A stretch of 64,000 bases of DNA from an uncultured Chloroflexota bacterium (GTDB lineage: Bacteria > Chloroflexota > Anaerolineae > Anaerolineales > Anaerolineaceae). Below are positions 25,569-34,442 of the stretch, piece after piece (position 1 is the first letter of the stretch; each line of letters opens with the position of its first letter). The stretch lies in NCBI GenBank assembly GCA_902786265.1, contig CADACE010000033.1, positions 1 to 64,000 on the forward strand, given 5' to 3'. The translations under genes and the position numbers were made by a program. Under the pieces are notes generated by a model. That model searched no databases. It had not been told where the DNA came from and worked only from the letters and a program-made list of their open reading frames with translations.

Positions 25569-27500
25569 CTATTCCTTGTTTTTTTGAGATATATTCTCTT
25601 TATATTTTTTTACATCTTTTTTCCAGATAGCCAACCCCATCGGAATGATACTAACAATTCCAGTAATAGTGCCTATTAACCCAATAAGATCAATTTTATA
25701 AATTCTAGATATTTTTATAGATCCCACAATAACAACTAATACTAATAAAACTTTCCAACCAATACTTATGCCTAATTTAAAACATTCTTTTATAACCCTT
25801 TTTTTATTTTCTTTTTGCTTTTCTTTTTCTTCAATAGATTGAATTTTTTGGGATAGATTGTCAATTTGTTGTTGTTTTAGATAATTTTCTCTTTCCGAAT
25901 CGGACAATCTTTTTTGTAAACCTTCGACACTGTATGACAAATCTTCTATTGTTTTATTTTGTTCATTGAGAAGTCTTCTGTTTTGTGCTAATGATTCTTC
26001 AAATTGGCAGAAATGTTCCTCTGTAAAGTTTAATGCATCATCAATATTCTCTTTGGAAAAATTTTCTGGTAGTATAGATTTTTCTTTTAGTGCCATAACC
26101 CTGGCTGCCGCTTGTTCTTGAGTTAATTCACCAGCTTTAACCTTTTCTTTTATATTTTTGTATGTATTTGAAATATTCTGATTAATATAGCTTGACAATA
26201 TCACACGAGCTTTAATGATAACATCAAGGTTTTCAGGAAATTGAGTTGAGCCAAATCCACGATTTAGTTTATACCAAAGAAGATTAGTGATTTTACTTAA
26301 ACTAACAGCATAATCGCAATTCTGGATCTCCGGATCCTGGCTGTTTATTTGTTCTGTAATAAAATTGGATATTTCTAAAACCCTTCGAGTATCAGTTATA
26401 AAAAGAACATGAGATGAAAGATAATCAGGCGAGATATTTCCTTTTCGCAATTTGTTGATATGGCTACAGAACATATATCCTTCTCTGTTAGCTTCTTCCG
26501 TATTTGGAAAGTCCAAGCAGCTCATCCCCTCAAGGTTATATTCATAATCAGAATCAGTATAATAATTTTTCTTATCATCTTGCACTATACCGTATTTTGA
26601 GTGGAGTAGACCAAAAAATTCAACTTTCTTGTCTGAAATATCTGATATATCTTTGCAGCCACTGATTATATTTCTCATAGCATGAGAAAAAAAGGGTTCC
26701 CCTTGTCCTGAAACAATTCTTTCAGCTTGGCCATAAAACTGATCAATTTCATCAGCAACAACTTTGAAATATTTGAGGGTAATTGTTTTGTAATTTTTAT
26801 TGGCAATTTCCACTAATCTTAAGAAATCGGTTGCCAATGTCTTAAATAATTCGCCGTTGAGACCTGCTATGTCAAATAATATTTCCGTATCAAGGAATAG
26901 TGTCAATTTTTGTTTCAAACTTCCAAACTCTGTTATATTAAATGCAAGCCCGGAATAAAGAATGCTTCCGTCGCGTATAGCAGAAAAAGAATCAGTAAAA
27001 AGTTCATTGTTATTATTTAATAAAATGAATTCACTGATAATATGCTGATATTGAGAATCCCCTTCCTCATCAAGCATAAATGCTATCAATTCCTCAACAA
27101 ATCTTGCTTTATCAAGAATTACATTTTTCCCTTCAGCATATTCAATAAGGGCGTCTGTTATGATTTTGCTTTGCTCTTCGGATTTTTGCTTATAGTTACA
27201 AAAATCATTATTACTTTGGATACTTTGAGACGAAACATTATAAATATGATTATTCAGTATTACTTCGCCAATATTTTTTATAGCAGTTCTAACAACAGCC
27301 AATGGAAGATTGAACCCAAATTCATCATATAAAAACCCCTGTATATCTGTTGATGTAAATGTGTAAAGTGTTTTTGAAACAATAATATATTTTATAAATT
27401 CAGCTAATATCTGATATGGACTGCTGTATTTTTTCGAGTTATAGAGTTCTTTAAAAGTGGCATATGATGCCATTATTGATTTCGAATACACATTTTTCAT
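25569..27500 (-). CDS. novel BREX-linked membrane protein with coiled coil, possibly PIN-like
   Basis: The start at 27500 follows GGAGAGG. The 643-aa product has no recognisable family. Residues 1-110 look like a helical/winged-helix region. About residue 200 there is LTLFLDTEILFDIAGLNG, and about 362 HVLFITDTRRVLEI. An early strand-plus-Asp and a late hydrophobic strand plus T-D is the layout of PIN-like nucleases, though I cannot confirm the middle acidic residues. Residues ~495-575 are a long coiled coil, followed by two membrane helices near 580-602 and 608-630 and a lysine-rich tail. It lies between pglX and brxC on the same strand, 50 bases from brxC. It is a candidate effector or membrane anchor for BREX. 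Confidence 0.7.
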   Translation of the reverse strand: MKNVYSKSIMASYATFKELYNSKKYSSPYQILAEFIKYIIVSKTLYTFTSTDIQGFLYDEFGFNLPLAVVRTAIKNIGEVILNNHIYNVSSQSIQSNNDFCNYKQKSEEQSKIITDALIEYAEGKNVILDKARFVEELIAFMLDEEGDSQYQHIISEFILLNNNNELFTDSFSAIRDGSILYSGLAFNITEFGSLKQKLTLFLDTEILFDIAGLNGELFKTLATDFLRLVEIANKNYKTITLKYFKVVADEIDQFYGQAERIVSGQGEPFFSHAMRNIISGCKDISDISDKKVEFFGLLHSKYGIVQDDKKNYYTDSDYEYNLEGMSCLDFPNTEEANREGYMFCSHINKLRKGNISPDYLSSHVLFITDTRRVLEISNFITEQINSQDPEIQNCDYAVSLSKITNLLWYKLNRGFGSTQFPENLDVIIKARVILSSYINQNISNTYKNIKEKVKAGELTQEQAAARVMALKEKSILPENFSKENIDDALNFTEEHFCQFEESLAQNRRLLNEQNKTIEDLSYSVEGLQKRLSDSERENYLKQQQIDNLSQKIQSIEEKEKQKENKKRVIKECFKLGISIGWKVLLVLVVIVGSIKISRIYKIDLIGLIGTITGIVSIIPMGLAIWKKDVKKYKENISQKNKE

Positions 27501-27550
27501 CTGCCTCTCCAAGAGTTAAATATATCTATTCCCTTAAAAAGTGGGATCTC

Positions 27551-30500
27551 CTACAGCTTTATCTTTTTCCCATCCCGAATCGCTGAGATGTATGCCTCAC
27601 GAAGGGCATCGAGGTATTCTTCAACATCCGTTTCGCTGTCGAGGATGGGTTTCTGACCCCGCGGACGAAGAGAAGACGCCTGAATATAAACCGGCTGTGG
27701 AGTTGAGGTTGGTTCAGGTGTAATCATTTCACCCTCAGGTCCTGGTTTAAGTGGCTCCGTCTGCTGCGGATGGCGATTGACTTCAGCCATTTCATGCTGA
27801 CGGTTAAGTCGGTCAATCTCCCCTTCAATGAAAGCACGCAATTCACTGTCTATAGTAAGAACCCGGTTCAGTCGATCGATCTTATCCCGAACGAACTCAT
27901 ATTCACTGGCAAAGGTCTGTTTCTGATCTTCTGTCAGAGCAGGATAATCCTCTGTATTCCCAAAATCAGTTTCAAGCCGATCGATCCGCTTCTTCGCTTC
28001 AGCTTTCTTCATAATGATCATAGCTTCGATCTGCCCCTGCAATTTCGGCTGCAACTGTTTGAGTTTCTGGATCCCGCCGTTCAGATGACAGTTCGGATCA
28101 GAGAGTATCAATTCCATCTGCATCCGTTCAGGGCATTGTCCAAGGCTGTTCAGGTTATCATGCTCAGCCCGCAGGAATCTCCGGGCATCCAGGTAAATGG
28201 TTCGCTGAGGTGTCGAATTGAAGAACATCATAAGAGGATCCAATTTTTGCACTTTCAGCATTTTCAAATATTCGGCATTTCCATCCATACCGTTCAGATA
28301 AAACTCATCCGTTTTGCTGCAAACAGCCCGGATTGCTTCCGTAGCATCCCGCAGCTGCGGATGAAACACCTCAAAATCGTTGTTATTCAGCCATCTTTGC
28401 AGCTGATCAAAATAATCTGTGAAAGCTTTTCCCGTATCTCTTGCAAGGGTTCGTGCATCCTGTGCTGTGCTTGGATAGGTGAAAAAATCCTGAAAGAAAT
28501 TGCGAAGATCACTGATCTGCTGAGCTGTATAAGTCTTCTGCGCTGAAATCATAACAGCATTATAGTTTCTGGACTGAGTTAATGCATTTTCCAACGCTTT
28601 GCTTCCCTGGATAATGCTTCCGTTCTGTTTCAGCTCGATTTTTTCCTTTACCAACAGACCTGCAAGAACACATTGCAGATCATCTTCAAACCAACCGTAA
28701 TTATTATCCGTATAATGATCCACCAGTGTCTTCATCGTGACTGTTTCATCTCCGGATGTCATGAGCCGGATCCTTGACAGGACATCCTGCTCTTCACTCT
28801 GTATCTCTTCTTGAAGGGAATGGGTACGGTTGAGGATCTTGCTGATTATGGCAGAATTATAGTGATACTTCACGACCATGCTGAGATTTGGATAGACCTG
28901 TTCAATCAGCCGGGTAAAAGCAGCCTGAATCATTTGTTTCGGTTCACCCTGCTGCGGCTGGATAATGTTGCCGGAGGCGATCCATGTTGCTTCCTTCAGA
29001 TCCGTATTGATCCTTGCGCGCAGTTCTTCTTTGCGTTTTTTATTGGCATCTATCAGTTTACTGATAATCGATGCACGGGTAGACTGTTCCCCGGTGCGGC
29101 TGGTAACGCTGCAATATTTGTCCGTTTGCAGGTAATGTCTCAGTTCGCCCCAAAGGACCGGATCATTTTTCATGACAATCAGAAGTTCCTTTTTCCCGCT
29201 GTTATGACCGATCAGGATCGCCGTATGCTGGTTATCTTCATTGTACGGCGTGATCACATTGATCGAAAGATGCTCACCGCTGACATAAGTAACGTCATCA
29301 ACCTTTTTCTGGAATTTATAGTCTTTGCCGCTAGGTTGATAGCGTACGGCATTATCCCTGATGATGTCACCGAAAACGACCTTATTCATTTCTTTGCCCA
29401 TCATCGCGTCATCTACGGAAATATTGCGGATCTCATTTTCGATGGCTTTTTCCTCATCCGTGAGGAACTCATAGAGCTCTCCGCTGCGGCGGATATAGCT
29501 CTCCTGTTCCAGACGTTCCAGTGATCCCGCAATTCTTTCCTTCAATTTCGACGCGCTCTGTTCCAAAGATTCCTGCATAAGGATCCGTATATTGGTGATG
29601 GAGGCTTTAAAGGATTGTTCAAAGCGGACAAGAAACAGGCTCTTCAAAACCGAGACTGTAAACTCATCCCCAAGGTTCTTCTCTGCCTGATACAGGGATG
29701 CCTGAAGCCCGGAGATCAGCGTATCCTGAATGCCGTCATAGGTGCGGAAAAAAGCGGCCAGTGTTCCGGAATCGTTGATTTCTGTATTTTTGATGCTAAG
29801 CAGGACTTTCTGAAAGACACCCAGCATGGATCGCTCCCCGACAGAGCTGCTGCGCCCCTCGAAGGCGTTCTGCTCTGAAAAAGCGCGGATAATGCTCTGG
29901 AAGAGATCAAACTGGTAGGGGACGAAGGGATATTTCTCGATGAATTCCCTCTCATCCCGATACACCGGGAAGGATCGGGAACCGTCGGTGAAATCAAACA
30001 GCATGTGGAAATCACTGCGGGTCCGGGCATAAAGCGACTTGAGGAAAGGAAGGTATTCTTCTTTCTTTGCCAGCAGACGGCGGGAAATGACTTCATCCAC
30101 GTTTTTGCTTCCCAGCTTCATACGGATCCCGAAGCGGGCCTGAATGCGGGTAAAGTCATCGGTCTGGGCTTTGTTTTCCAGATTACCCAGAAACGCCGTC
30201 ATATCTTCCTGAGCAGTCACAAAGATGAAACTGCGTCCGGGGATAATTGTCGCCAGCGTTTCAGCAATCGTCTGAAGCATGGTCATATACGGCGTGGAAT
30301 GAACGATAAACTGACCGACTTCATCAGCAAAAAAGTTGATGCGGAGCTTCGGATCATTTTGAGCATCCAGCCAGTTTTTCACATCGTTGACAAAATCAAG
30401 CGCGGAGATCTTATAGGTATCTTTATATTGTTTCACAATACCATCGACCTGATCTCCGGTCACTTTGGCGTATGCTCTATCAATATTTTTTGACTGAAGA

Positions 30501-31090
30501 ATGGCTTGTTTTCTCCCGTCGGTCCAATCTCTTCCGCAGATCTCCCTGTAGGCGGATTTAAAAGCTTCATACTGTCCGTTTTTCTCAAGATCCCGCTCTA
30601 ATCGGGCAACGTGAGGCATCTGCTCGCTGTAACCGCAGAAACGGTCAAACATACGGACAAAAGCCCGAAGAACAGGCATACCATCCTCGGCATTATCCGT
30701 ATTTTCACCGATCTGGATCATGTTGAACAAAATCGACTTGGCAGGGATGTTCCGAAGAAGCTTGATTTTTCCCTGCACTTCTCCATCGCTTTTCGTTTTT
30801 TCTGCGAATTCTGCAATCACATCGAGATCTTTCACTTTTTCGTGAGCGAGCAGCAGGGAGAGCATTTTCAGCAGGTGGGACTTACCGGAACCAAAGAAAC
30901 CTGAGATCCACGCTCCATTAACAGAGCCGGGATGGATGTATCTATCCAACATCCCCTCCATCTGGTTCCGCACCTCATTCGTGATGACATATTCGGTAAT
31001 CTCATCTCGCAGGTGCCGTGTATCGTCTGCCTTTACGACCTGTTCAATATCGCGGTCGATCTTTTTTTCAAAAAGCTCATAAAGTTTCAT
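27551..31090 (-). CDS. brxC: BREX ATPase BrxC
   Basis: The 1179-aa protein begins MKLYELFEKKIDRDIEQVVKA and has the P-loop SGFFGSGKSHLLKML near residue 68, followed by ORC/STAND-like AAA+ features such as FFADEVGQF near 255. BrxC/PglY proteins are large ATPases essential for both BREX methylation and defence. The C-terminal region contains long helical and coiled-coil segments and a Pro/Thr-rich linker (TPEPTSTPQP) near the end. Its ATG overlaps the brxB stop (ATGA), so translation is coupled. Confidence 0.95.
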   Translation of the reverse strand: MKLYELFEKKIDRDIEQVVKADDTRHLRDEITEYVITNEVRNQMEGMLDRYIHPGSVNGAWISGFFGSGKSHLLKMLSLLLAHEKVKDLDVIAEFAEKTKSDGEVQGKIKLLRNIPAKSILFNMIQIGENTDNAEDGMPVLRAFVRMFDRFCGYSEQMPHVARLERDLEKNGQYEAFKSAYREICGRDWTDGRKQAILQSKNIDRAYAKVTGDQVDGIVKQYKDTYKISALDFVNDVKNWLDAQNDPKLRINFFADEVGQFIVHSTPYMTMLQTIAETLATIIPGRSFIFVTAQEDMTAFLGNLENKAQTDDFTRIQARFGIRMKLGSKNVDEVISRRLLAKKEEYLPFLKSLYARTRSDFHMLFDFTDGSRSFPVYRDEREFIEKYPFVPYQFDLFQSIIRAFSEQNAFEGRSSSVGERSMLGVFQKVLLSIKNTEINDSGTLAAFFRTYDGIQDTLISGLQASLYQAEKNLGDEFTVSVLKSLFLVRFEQSFKASITNIRILMQESLEQSASKLKERIAGSLERLEQESYIRRSGELYEFLTDEEKAIENEIRNISVDDAMMGKEMNKVVFGDIIRDNAVRYQPSGKDYKFQKKVDDVTYVSGEHLSINVITPYNEDNQHTAILIGHNSGKKELLIVMKNDPVLWGELRHYLQTDKYCSVTSRTGEQSTRASIISKLIDANKKRKEELRARINTDLKEATWIASGNIIQPQQGEPKQMIQAAFTRLIEQVYPNLSMVVKYHYNSAIISKILNRTHSLQEEIQSEEQDVLSRIRLMTSGDETVTMKTLVDHYTDNNYGWFEDDLQCVLAGLLVKEKIELKQNGSIIQGSKALENALTQSRNYNAVMISAQKTYTAQQISDLRNFFQDFFTYPSTAQDARTLARDTGKAFTDYFDQLQRWLNNNDFEVFHPQLRDATEAIRAVCSKTDEFYLNGMDGNAEYLKMLKVQKLDPLMMFFNSTPQRTIYLDARRFLRAEHDNLNSLGQCPERMQMELILSDPNCHLNGGIQKLKQLQPKLQGQIEAMIIMKKAEAKKRIDRLETDFGNTEDYPALTEDQKQTFASEYEFVRDKIDRLNRVLTIDSELRAFIEGEIDRLNRQHEMAEVNRHPQQTEPLKPGPEGEMITPEPTSTPQPVYIQASSLRPRGQKPILDSETDVEEYLDALREAYISAIRDGKKIKL

Positions 31091-31704
31091 CAGTCCACCC
31101 CATAATTGAAGATGTTATACGCCCGGTAATAGCGTTCATTTTTGAATGTATCGAAAAGTTCCAGAGAAAGGCCGATACTCTCGGTTTGCTTATACTGGCC
31201 TGGGAAGAAAAGTACGACAGGCTCACCATTGATGACCGTCTGCATGTTTTCCAAAAGATTGTGGGTACGGATCCAGGGATATACTTCGCCGATCCCGCTT
31301 ATAAAGATAATTTTATGATCCCCTTGTTTGACACGATCCTGTATTTTCTGCAGAAACGTACCGCCCAGATCAATTGTTGCCTGAATGGTTTCCAACAGGT
31401 CACTCTTATCGATTTCTGTTTCCTGTTCCATAATGCCGTCCCAGGCATCTTCTTCCTTCAGGATCTCGACGCTCAGGTCATACAGGTCGATTTCACAGAC
31501 CCCGATTCCGTTTGAGGTCCGCAGGCGCTTTGCCAGAAGAGCACGCTGCTTATTAAATTCAATTGCTTCTGCCGGCGGAAATGGGCATATATAATAGGAC
31601 GTTTCCCGCCCGATCCCCTGCATAGATAAAAACCGGTTCGAGGTGAACACCTTGTAAAGATAATCTATTCTTTTATTCAGAGGTTCCTTTTCTATCGAAT
31701 TCAT
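31090..31704 (-). CDS. brxB: BREX protein BrxB (DUF1788)
   Basis: I place the start at 31704 because GGGGAG precedes it and the downstream N-terminus (KRIDYLYKVF) is typical. The 204-aa product matches BrxB: RNRFLSMQGIGRE-like start in pieces, FYICPF-type strand, the segment VFISGIGEVYPWIRTHNLLENM and then VLFFPGQYKQ near 170. BrxB is a core component that bridges PglZ and other subunits in known systems. It sits between brxA and brxC as in all type I loci. Confidence 0.93.
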   Translation of the reverse strand: MNSIEKEPLNKRIDYLYKVFTSNRFLSMQGIGRETSYYICPFPPAEAIEFNKQRALLAKRLRTSNGIGVCEIDLYDLSVEILKEEDAWDGIMEQETEIDKSDLLETIQATIDLGGTFLQKIQDRVKQGDHKIIFISGIGEVYPWIRTHNLLENMQTVINGEPVVLFFPGQYKQTESIGLSLELFDTFKNERYYRAYNIFNYGVD

Positions 31705-31726
31705 ATTGTGTTCTCCCCGAAGGCCA

Positions 31727-32239
31727 TTAGATCCTGATGGTTCCGTTTTCGTCAATAATTCCAGCCTGACGCATCAATGTCATGGCATTCCGGATCAGTT
31801 TGCCGCGTGTAGATTCCGTATAATCACGCAGATTTTCATGTTCCATAGACTTCTGATCGTAAAATGCTCTGAGATCTGTCGACGTGATGACCGGATCAGA
31901 TGATACTGCTTTTTCCGGCAGCAGCTCGGTGCACAGATCATCAATAAAGGGATAAGTCCTGCGGACCGCGGTCCATAGCAATTCCCGCTGCCGATCCGGA
32001 TCTGCTGAGACAAGTTCTTCCATTTCAGAATTATCGAGCGTTTTCAAGCGTTTCACGAGCTCTCCCCTCTGCCGTTCTATGCTCGCCTGGCTGCGTTTCT
32101 GCATCAGATTTTCAGTACGGATCTGTTCCCATGTTTTTTTCCAGTGGTATGTTTTTACATAAGCCTCGGCAATCGCCAGGCTCTCCGGATACATTAGTCC
32201 CGCTGCGGTATAAGACATCAGATAAGCATTTGCCATCAT
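31727..32239 (-). CDS. brxA: BREX protein BrxA (DUF1819)
   Basis: The start is taken as the ATG at 32239; a longer reading from 32251 starts with TTG and has no better site. The 170-aa product shows the BrxA pattern of YTAAGLMYPESLAIAEAYVK at the N-terminus, FYDQKSMEHENLRDYTESTR in the middle and a small winged-helix end (AGIIDENGTIRI). BrxA is a small DNA-binding-like protein, first gene of type I BREX operons. It is followed by brxB after 22 bases. Confidence 0.92.
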   Translation of the reverse strand: MMANAYLMSYTAAGLMYPESLAIAEAYVKTYHWKKTWEQIRTENLMQKRSQASIERQRGELVKRLKTLDNSEMEELVSADPDRQRELLWTAVRRTYPFIDDLCTELLPEKAVSSDPVITSTDLRAFYDQKSMEHENLRDYTESTRGKLIRNAMTLMRQAGIIDENGTIRI

Positions 32240-32276
32240 CAACACTCTCAAATTTGTAAATTAATATGTCTCTTTT

Positions 32277-32306
32277 ATTATATCAGGCTGTATTATTTTT
32301 TACCAA
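32277..32306 (-). promoter_or_regulatory. promoter of the BREX operon
   Basis: On the reverse strand TTGGTA (32306-32301) and TATAAT (32282-32277) are 18 bases apart, 38 bases upstream of the chosen brxA start. It is the only good promoter I see in front of the ten-gene leftward operon. Confidence 0.6.
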
Positions 32307-32485
32307 ACACGCCCTCTTATTTTAGTTTTTTTAAGCAGGAGCTATCTCTTTTGAAACCAGAAAAAGAAATGTATTATAAGCTTAAGAATTTTTTTTACAT
32401 AATCATGATCGAGATAAAACCTTTACCTTATCTGAATTAAATTGTTCCACAAAAGTCTGATTTTCAATTAGAGTACATTTTCTGC

Positions 32486-32515
32486 CTGGACAGATAGAAA
32501 CAACTATCAGTCCAG
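32486..32515. promoter_or_regulatory. palindromic operator candidate between BREX and XRE genes
   Basis: CTGGACAGATAG and CTATCAGTCCAG form a 12-bp inverted repeat (one mismatch) with a 6-base spacer. It lies in the 392-base divergent gap between brxA and the XRE gene. The right arm overlaps the half-site CAACTATCA, which recurs as TGATAGTTG at 32605-32613 next to the XRE start. Confidence 0.5.
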
Positions 32516-32554
32516 AGATAAATCAATTTATCGAACATAATTTCATAAATTCTA

Positions 32555-32583
32555 TTGACAATCAATCAATTCGAAAGTATACT
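32555..32583 (+). promoter_or_regulatory. promoter of the XRE-ImmA genes
   Basis: A perfect TTGACA at 32555-32560 and TATACT at 32578-32583 are 17 bases apart, 49 bases upstream of the XRE start codon. This is the strongest promoter in the island. Confidence 0.75.
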
Positions 32584-32589
32584 ATTCTT

Positions 32590-32613
32590 TATCAATCAGT
32601 AAGTTGATAGTTG
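32590..32613. promoter_or_regulatory. operator candidate downstream of the XRE promoter
   Basis: TATCAA and TTGATA form a dyad with an 8-base spacer just after the -10 box, followed by GTTG. The position would block transcription when bound, as for autoregulating XRE repressors. Confidence 0.45.
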
Positions 32614-32631
32614 AGTTAAAGGAGGTAAAAA

Positions 32632-33030
32632 ATGTGTGAAGATGAGATGAGTTTTGGTGAGTATATAGAATTCATCCGCAAATTAAGACGAAAATCCCTG
32701 TGTAAGACAGCCAAAGCTATCGGCGTATCACCTCAATTTTACAGTGAAGTTGAAAAAAAACGACGATCTGCCCTTACCGCAGAGAGACTTGAAATGCTTA
32801 GAGACTTTTTGGAAATGACGCCGGAAGAATACCAAACAATGAGCACCAAGGCTGCTGAATCCTACAAGGGAAAAAATGTATTAGTTCCTCAGGATTTCGC
32901 TGATTATATTGTTGAGCGGGATTATGTAATGGCAGCGCTACGCACCATGAAGAAAATGGACGCAGATGAAGCGGATTGGAAAAGAATGGTGGAAGAGTTC
33001 ATTGCCCGTAAAAAAGGAGAAGAGCAGTGA
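32632..33030 (+). CDS. XRE-family transcriptional regulator
   Basis: The 132-aa protein starts after AAAGGAGG. Its N-terminal helix-turn-helix is visible as FGEYIEFIRKLRRKSLCKTAKAIG in pieces, followed by VSPQFYSEVEKKRRSALT as the recognition helix region. It is a lysogeny-type repressor. It overlaps the ImmA gene by four bases, the usual repressor/antirepressor-protease pair of prophages and ICEs. It is divergent from the BREX operon and may control both. Confidence 0.88.
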   Translation: MCEDEMSFGEYIEFIRKLRRKSLCKTAKAIGVSPQFYSEVEKKRRSALTAERLEMLRDFLEMTPEEYQTMSTKAAESYKGKNVLVPQDFADYIVERDYVMAALRTMKKMDADEADWKRMVEEFIARKKGEEQ

Positions 33031-33812
33031 TCGACTTATGCCTGAGATACGGTGCAAACGGAGTTCCGATTTTAAGCAATAATGGGATCGACAGCCAAGC
33101 TGAAGCTCTCATTACTGATTATGATCCGAGTCTATTAAAAACTCCAAGACCTCTCGACATAGATGATTTTACGGAAAACTATGTCGGGCTCCGCTTGCAT
33201 TATACATATCTATCGCATAAAGGTTTTATTTGGGGGCGTATGGTCTTCCATAATACCAAAATTTTGGTCTATGATCCGGTCAGGAACTGTGCCGATGAGG
33301 AACCTATCGATGGCAATACGATCGTTATCGATAACAGGCTATTAGATGAAAAAAAGGAGCATGCATTACGTTCCACCGTTATGCATGAATGCTGTCATGG
33401 CATTTATCATTATTCATTTTATTGTCTAGGAAAACAGTGTGGGAGTCGTCGTCAGCCCTATACCTCATGCGAGGCAAAGAACATCATTGGACCTGATAAC
33501 GTTCCAGGAAGATTACAGGCTGATATTGATTGGATCGAGCATCAGGCAAAGTATTTCAGTGCTGCGATTCTGATGCCCAGGACGCCGATGTCAAAAATAT
33601 GTAAGAGTCCCTATATCAGATTCGGCATTTTCGAGAATAATCCCGGAAGTGAAAATGATGCGCTGGCAGCTTATATTGCAAAACTATTCAATGTATCCTG
33701 TGAATCAGCAAAAATCCGGATTAAACAATTAGGCCTGGGATATAAAGCCAAACCACGTAATACGAGAAAAATCTTCAATGTTGGAAATCTACACGTGGAA
33801 ACAAAAATATGA
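33027..33812 (+). CDS. ImmA/IrrE-family metallopeptidase
   Basis: The 261-aa protein starts with GTG inside the XRE stop codon, after AAAGGAG. The zinc-binding HECCH motif (HExxH type) is at residues 120-124, with a third ligand probably in the WIEHQAKYFSAAILMP helix downstream. Family members cleave the partner XRE repressor to induce the element. The C-terminal helical part (IAKLFNVSCESAKIRIKQLG) is the usual ImmA tail. It is the likely switch between quiet and induced states of this island. Confidence 0.88.
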   Translation: MIDLCLRYGANGVPILSNNGIDSQAEALITDYDPSLLKTPRPLDIDDFTENYVGLRLHYTYLSHKGFIWGRMVFHNTKILVYDPVRNCADEEPIDGNTIVIDNRLLDEKKEHALRSTVMHECCHGIYHYSFYCLGKQCGSRRQPYTSCEAKNIIGPDNVPGRLQADIDWIEHQAKYFSAAILMPRTPMSKICKSPYIRFGIFENNPGSENDALAAYIAKLFNVSCESAKIRIKQLGLGYKAKPRNTRKIFNVGNLHVETKI

Positions 33813-33838
33813 AATAGCTATTGTAAGGAGAGAAATGT

Positions 33839-34033
33839 ATGGTAGAACGAGCAATTCGAGATCTTCGTAGCGGCAAGACGATTCAGCCATTATTCTGCAA
33901 AGTTATTGTTAATGGCGACAACGTTACATTGGAAAGTAAGGGAAAAGATAATAAGACACATTCAATCTTGTGGAAAGACGTAATTTATCAAGTTGAAGAA
34001 GCAATTAGAGACGAGACACAAAAAAATTCATAA
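33839..34033 (+). CDS. 64-aa protein of unknown function after ImmA
   Basis: It starts after TAAGGAG and encodes a small basic/mixed protein with two predicted helices around a beta-hairpin (CKVIVNGDNVTLESKG). I recognise no family. It is the last coding gene before the tandem RNA repeats, in the same direction and with no terminator between, so it is probably in the XRE-ImmA transcript. Confidence 0.55.
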   Translation: MVERAIRDLRSGKTIQPLFCKVIVNGDNVTLESKGKDNKTHSILWKDVIYQVEEAIRDETQKNS

Positions 34034-34040
34034 TAATTAG

Positions 34041-34158
34041 GAACTACCGCAACTAGCCCCGTAACAATCGAGGAGCTGACAGCCGGAGCTATCTGCTAAT
34101 ATAGAACTACCGCAACTGGCCCCGTAACCAATCGAGGAGCCGACGCCGGAGCTATCTA
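34041..34158 (+). ncRNA. tandem 63-nt repeat, candidate structured RNA
   Basis: Two copies of GAACTACCGCAACT-R-GCCCCGTAAC...AATCGAGGAGC...GCCGGAGCTATCT start at 34041 and 34104 (period 63). They differ at few positions, including one-base gaps at 34065 and 34144. The GCCGGAGCTATCTA end of copy 2 forms the left arm of the terminator that follows; copy 1 carries the same arm and could compete for it. No reading frame runs through both. Type III toxin-antitoxin RNAs have tandem repeats ending in a terminator, but no toxin gene follows. Confidence 0.55.
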
Positions 34159-34204
34159 TGAAAACCCAACATGGGTGATTTTAGATAACTTCGGCTTTTT
34201 TTTG
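34145..34204 (+). terminator. terminator after the tandem RNA repeats
   Basis: GCCGGAGCTATCTA and TAGATAACTTCGGC form a 14-bp stem (one mismatch, one G-U) around a 24-base loop that itself holds CCCAACATGGG. Eight T follow. It ends the transcript from the XRE promoter or from the repeat RNA itself. Confidence 0.8.
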
Positions 34205-34212
34205 TTTTATGT

Positions 34213-34442
34213 CCTGGGCTTGACGCTATAAACTGCCCACCGGAATTGAGACTGACCCCAAAGGCCAAGGGGTATATCTCGCAGCCAAGATAACGGTTTC
34301 GTACAACAACAGGTAAGCCAGCAAGCGAGAGCTGGTCACCTCCAGAAACGGAGCAATCCGTGAAAGGGTGACCGATGAATAAGCGCTGGAAAGCCATTGA
34401 TGGTTGTCTCCGTTTCGCAATTCGCGAAATGAGGCAATCAAA
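34213..34442 (+). ncRNA. structured leader RNA upstream of the sigma-like gene (candidate)
   Basis: The 230-base stretch has no ORF of normal size but several clean stems: CCCC-N9-GGGG at about 34256-34272, CCAGC-AAGCGAGA-GCTGG at 34318-34335, and GGTCACC at 34334-34340 pairing with GGTGACC at 34367-34373. Inside the last stem lies ACGGA-GCAA-TCCGT, a stem capped by a GNRA tetraloop. Such nested stems are typical of structured regulatory RNA. The class is not recognised. Confidence 0.45.

Noticed and set aside
27551..31090. DISARM or Pgl (phage growth limitation) system instead of BREX
   Set aside because: brxA, brxB, brxC and brxL are all present in type I order; there is no PglW kinase, and no DrmA/DrmB.
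34041..34204. Type III toxin-antitoxin locus (repeat RNA plus toxin)
   Set aside because: No ToxN/CptN/TenpN-like protein follows the terminator; the next gene is a sigma-like DNA-binding protein. Only the repeat-plus-terminator layout fits.
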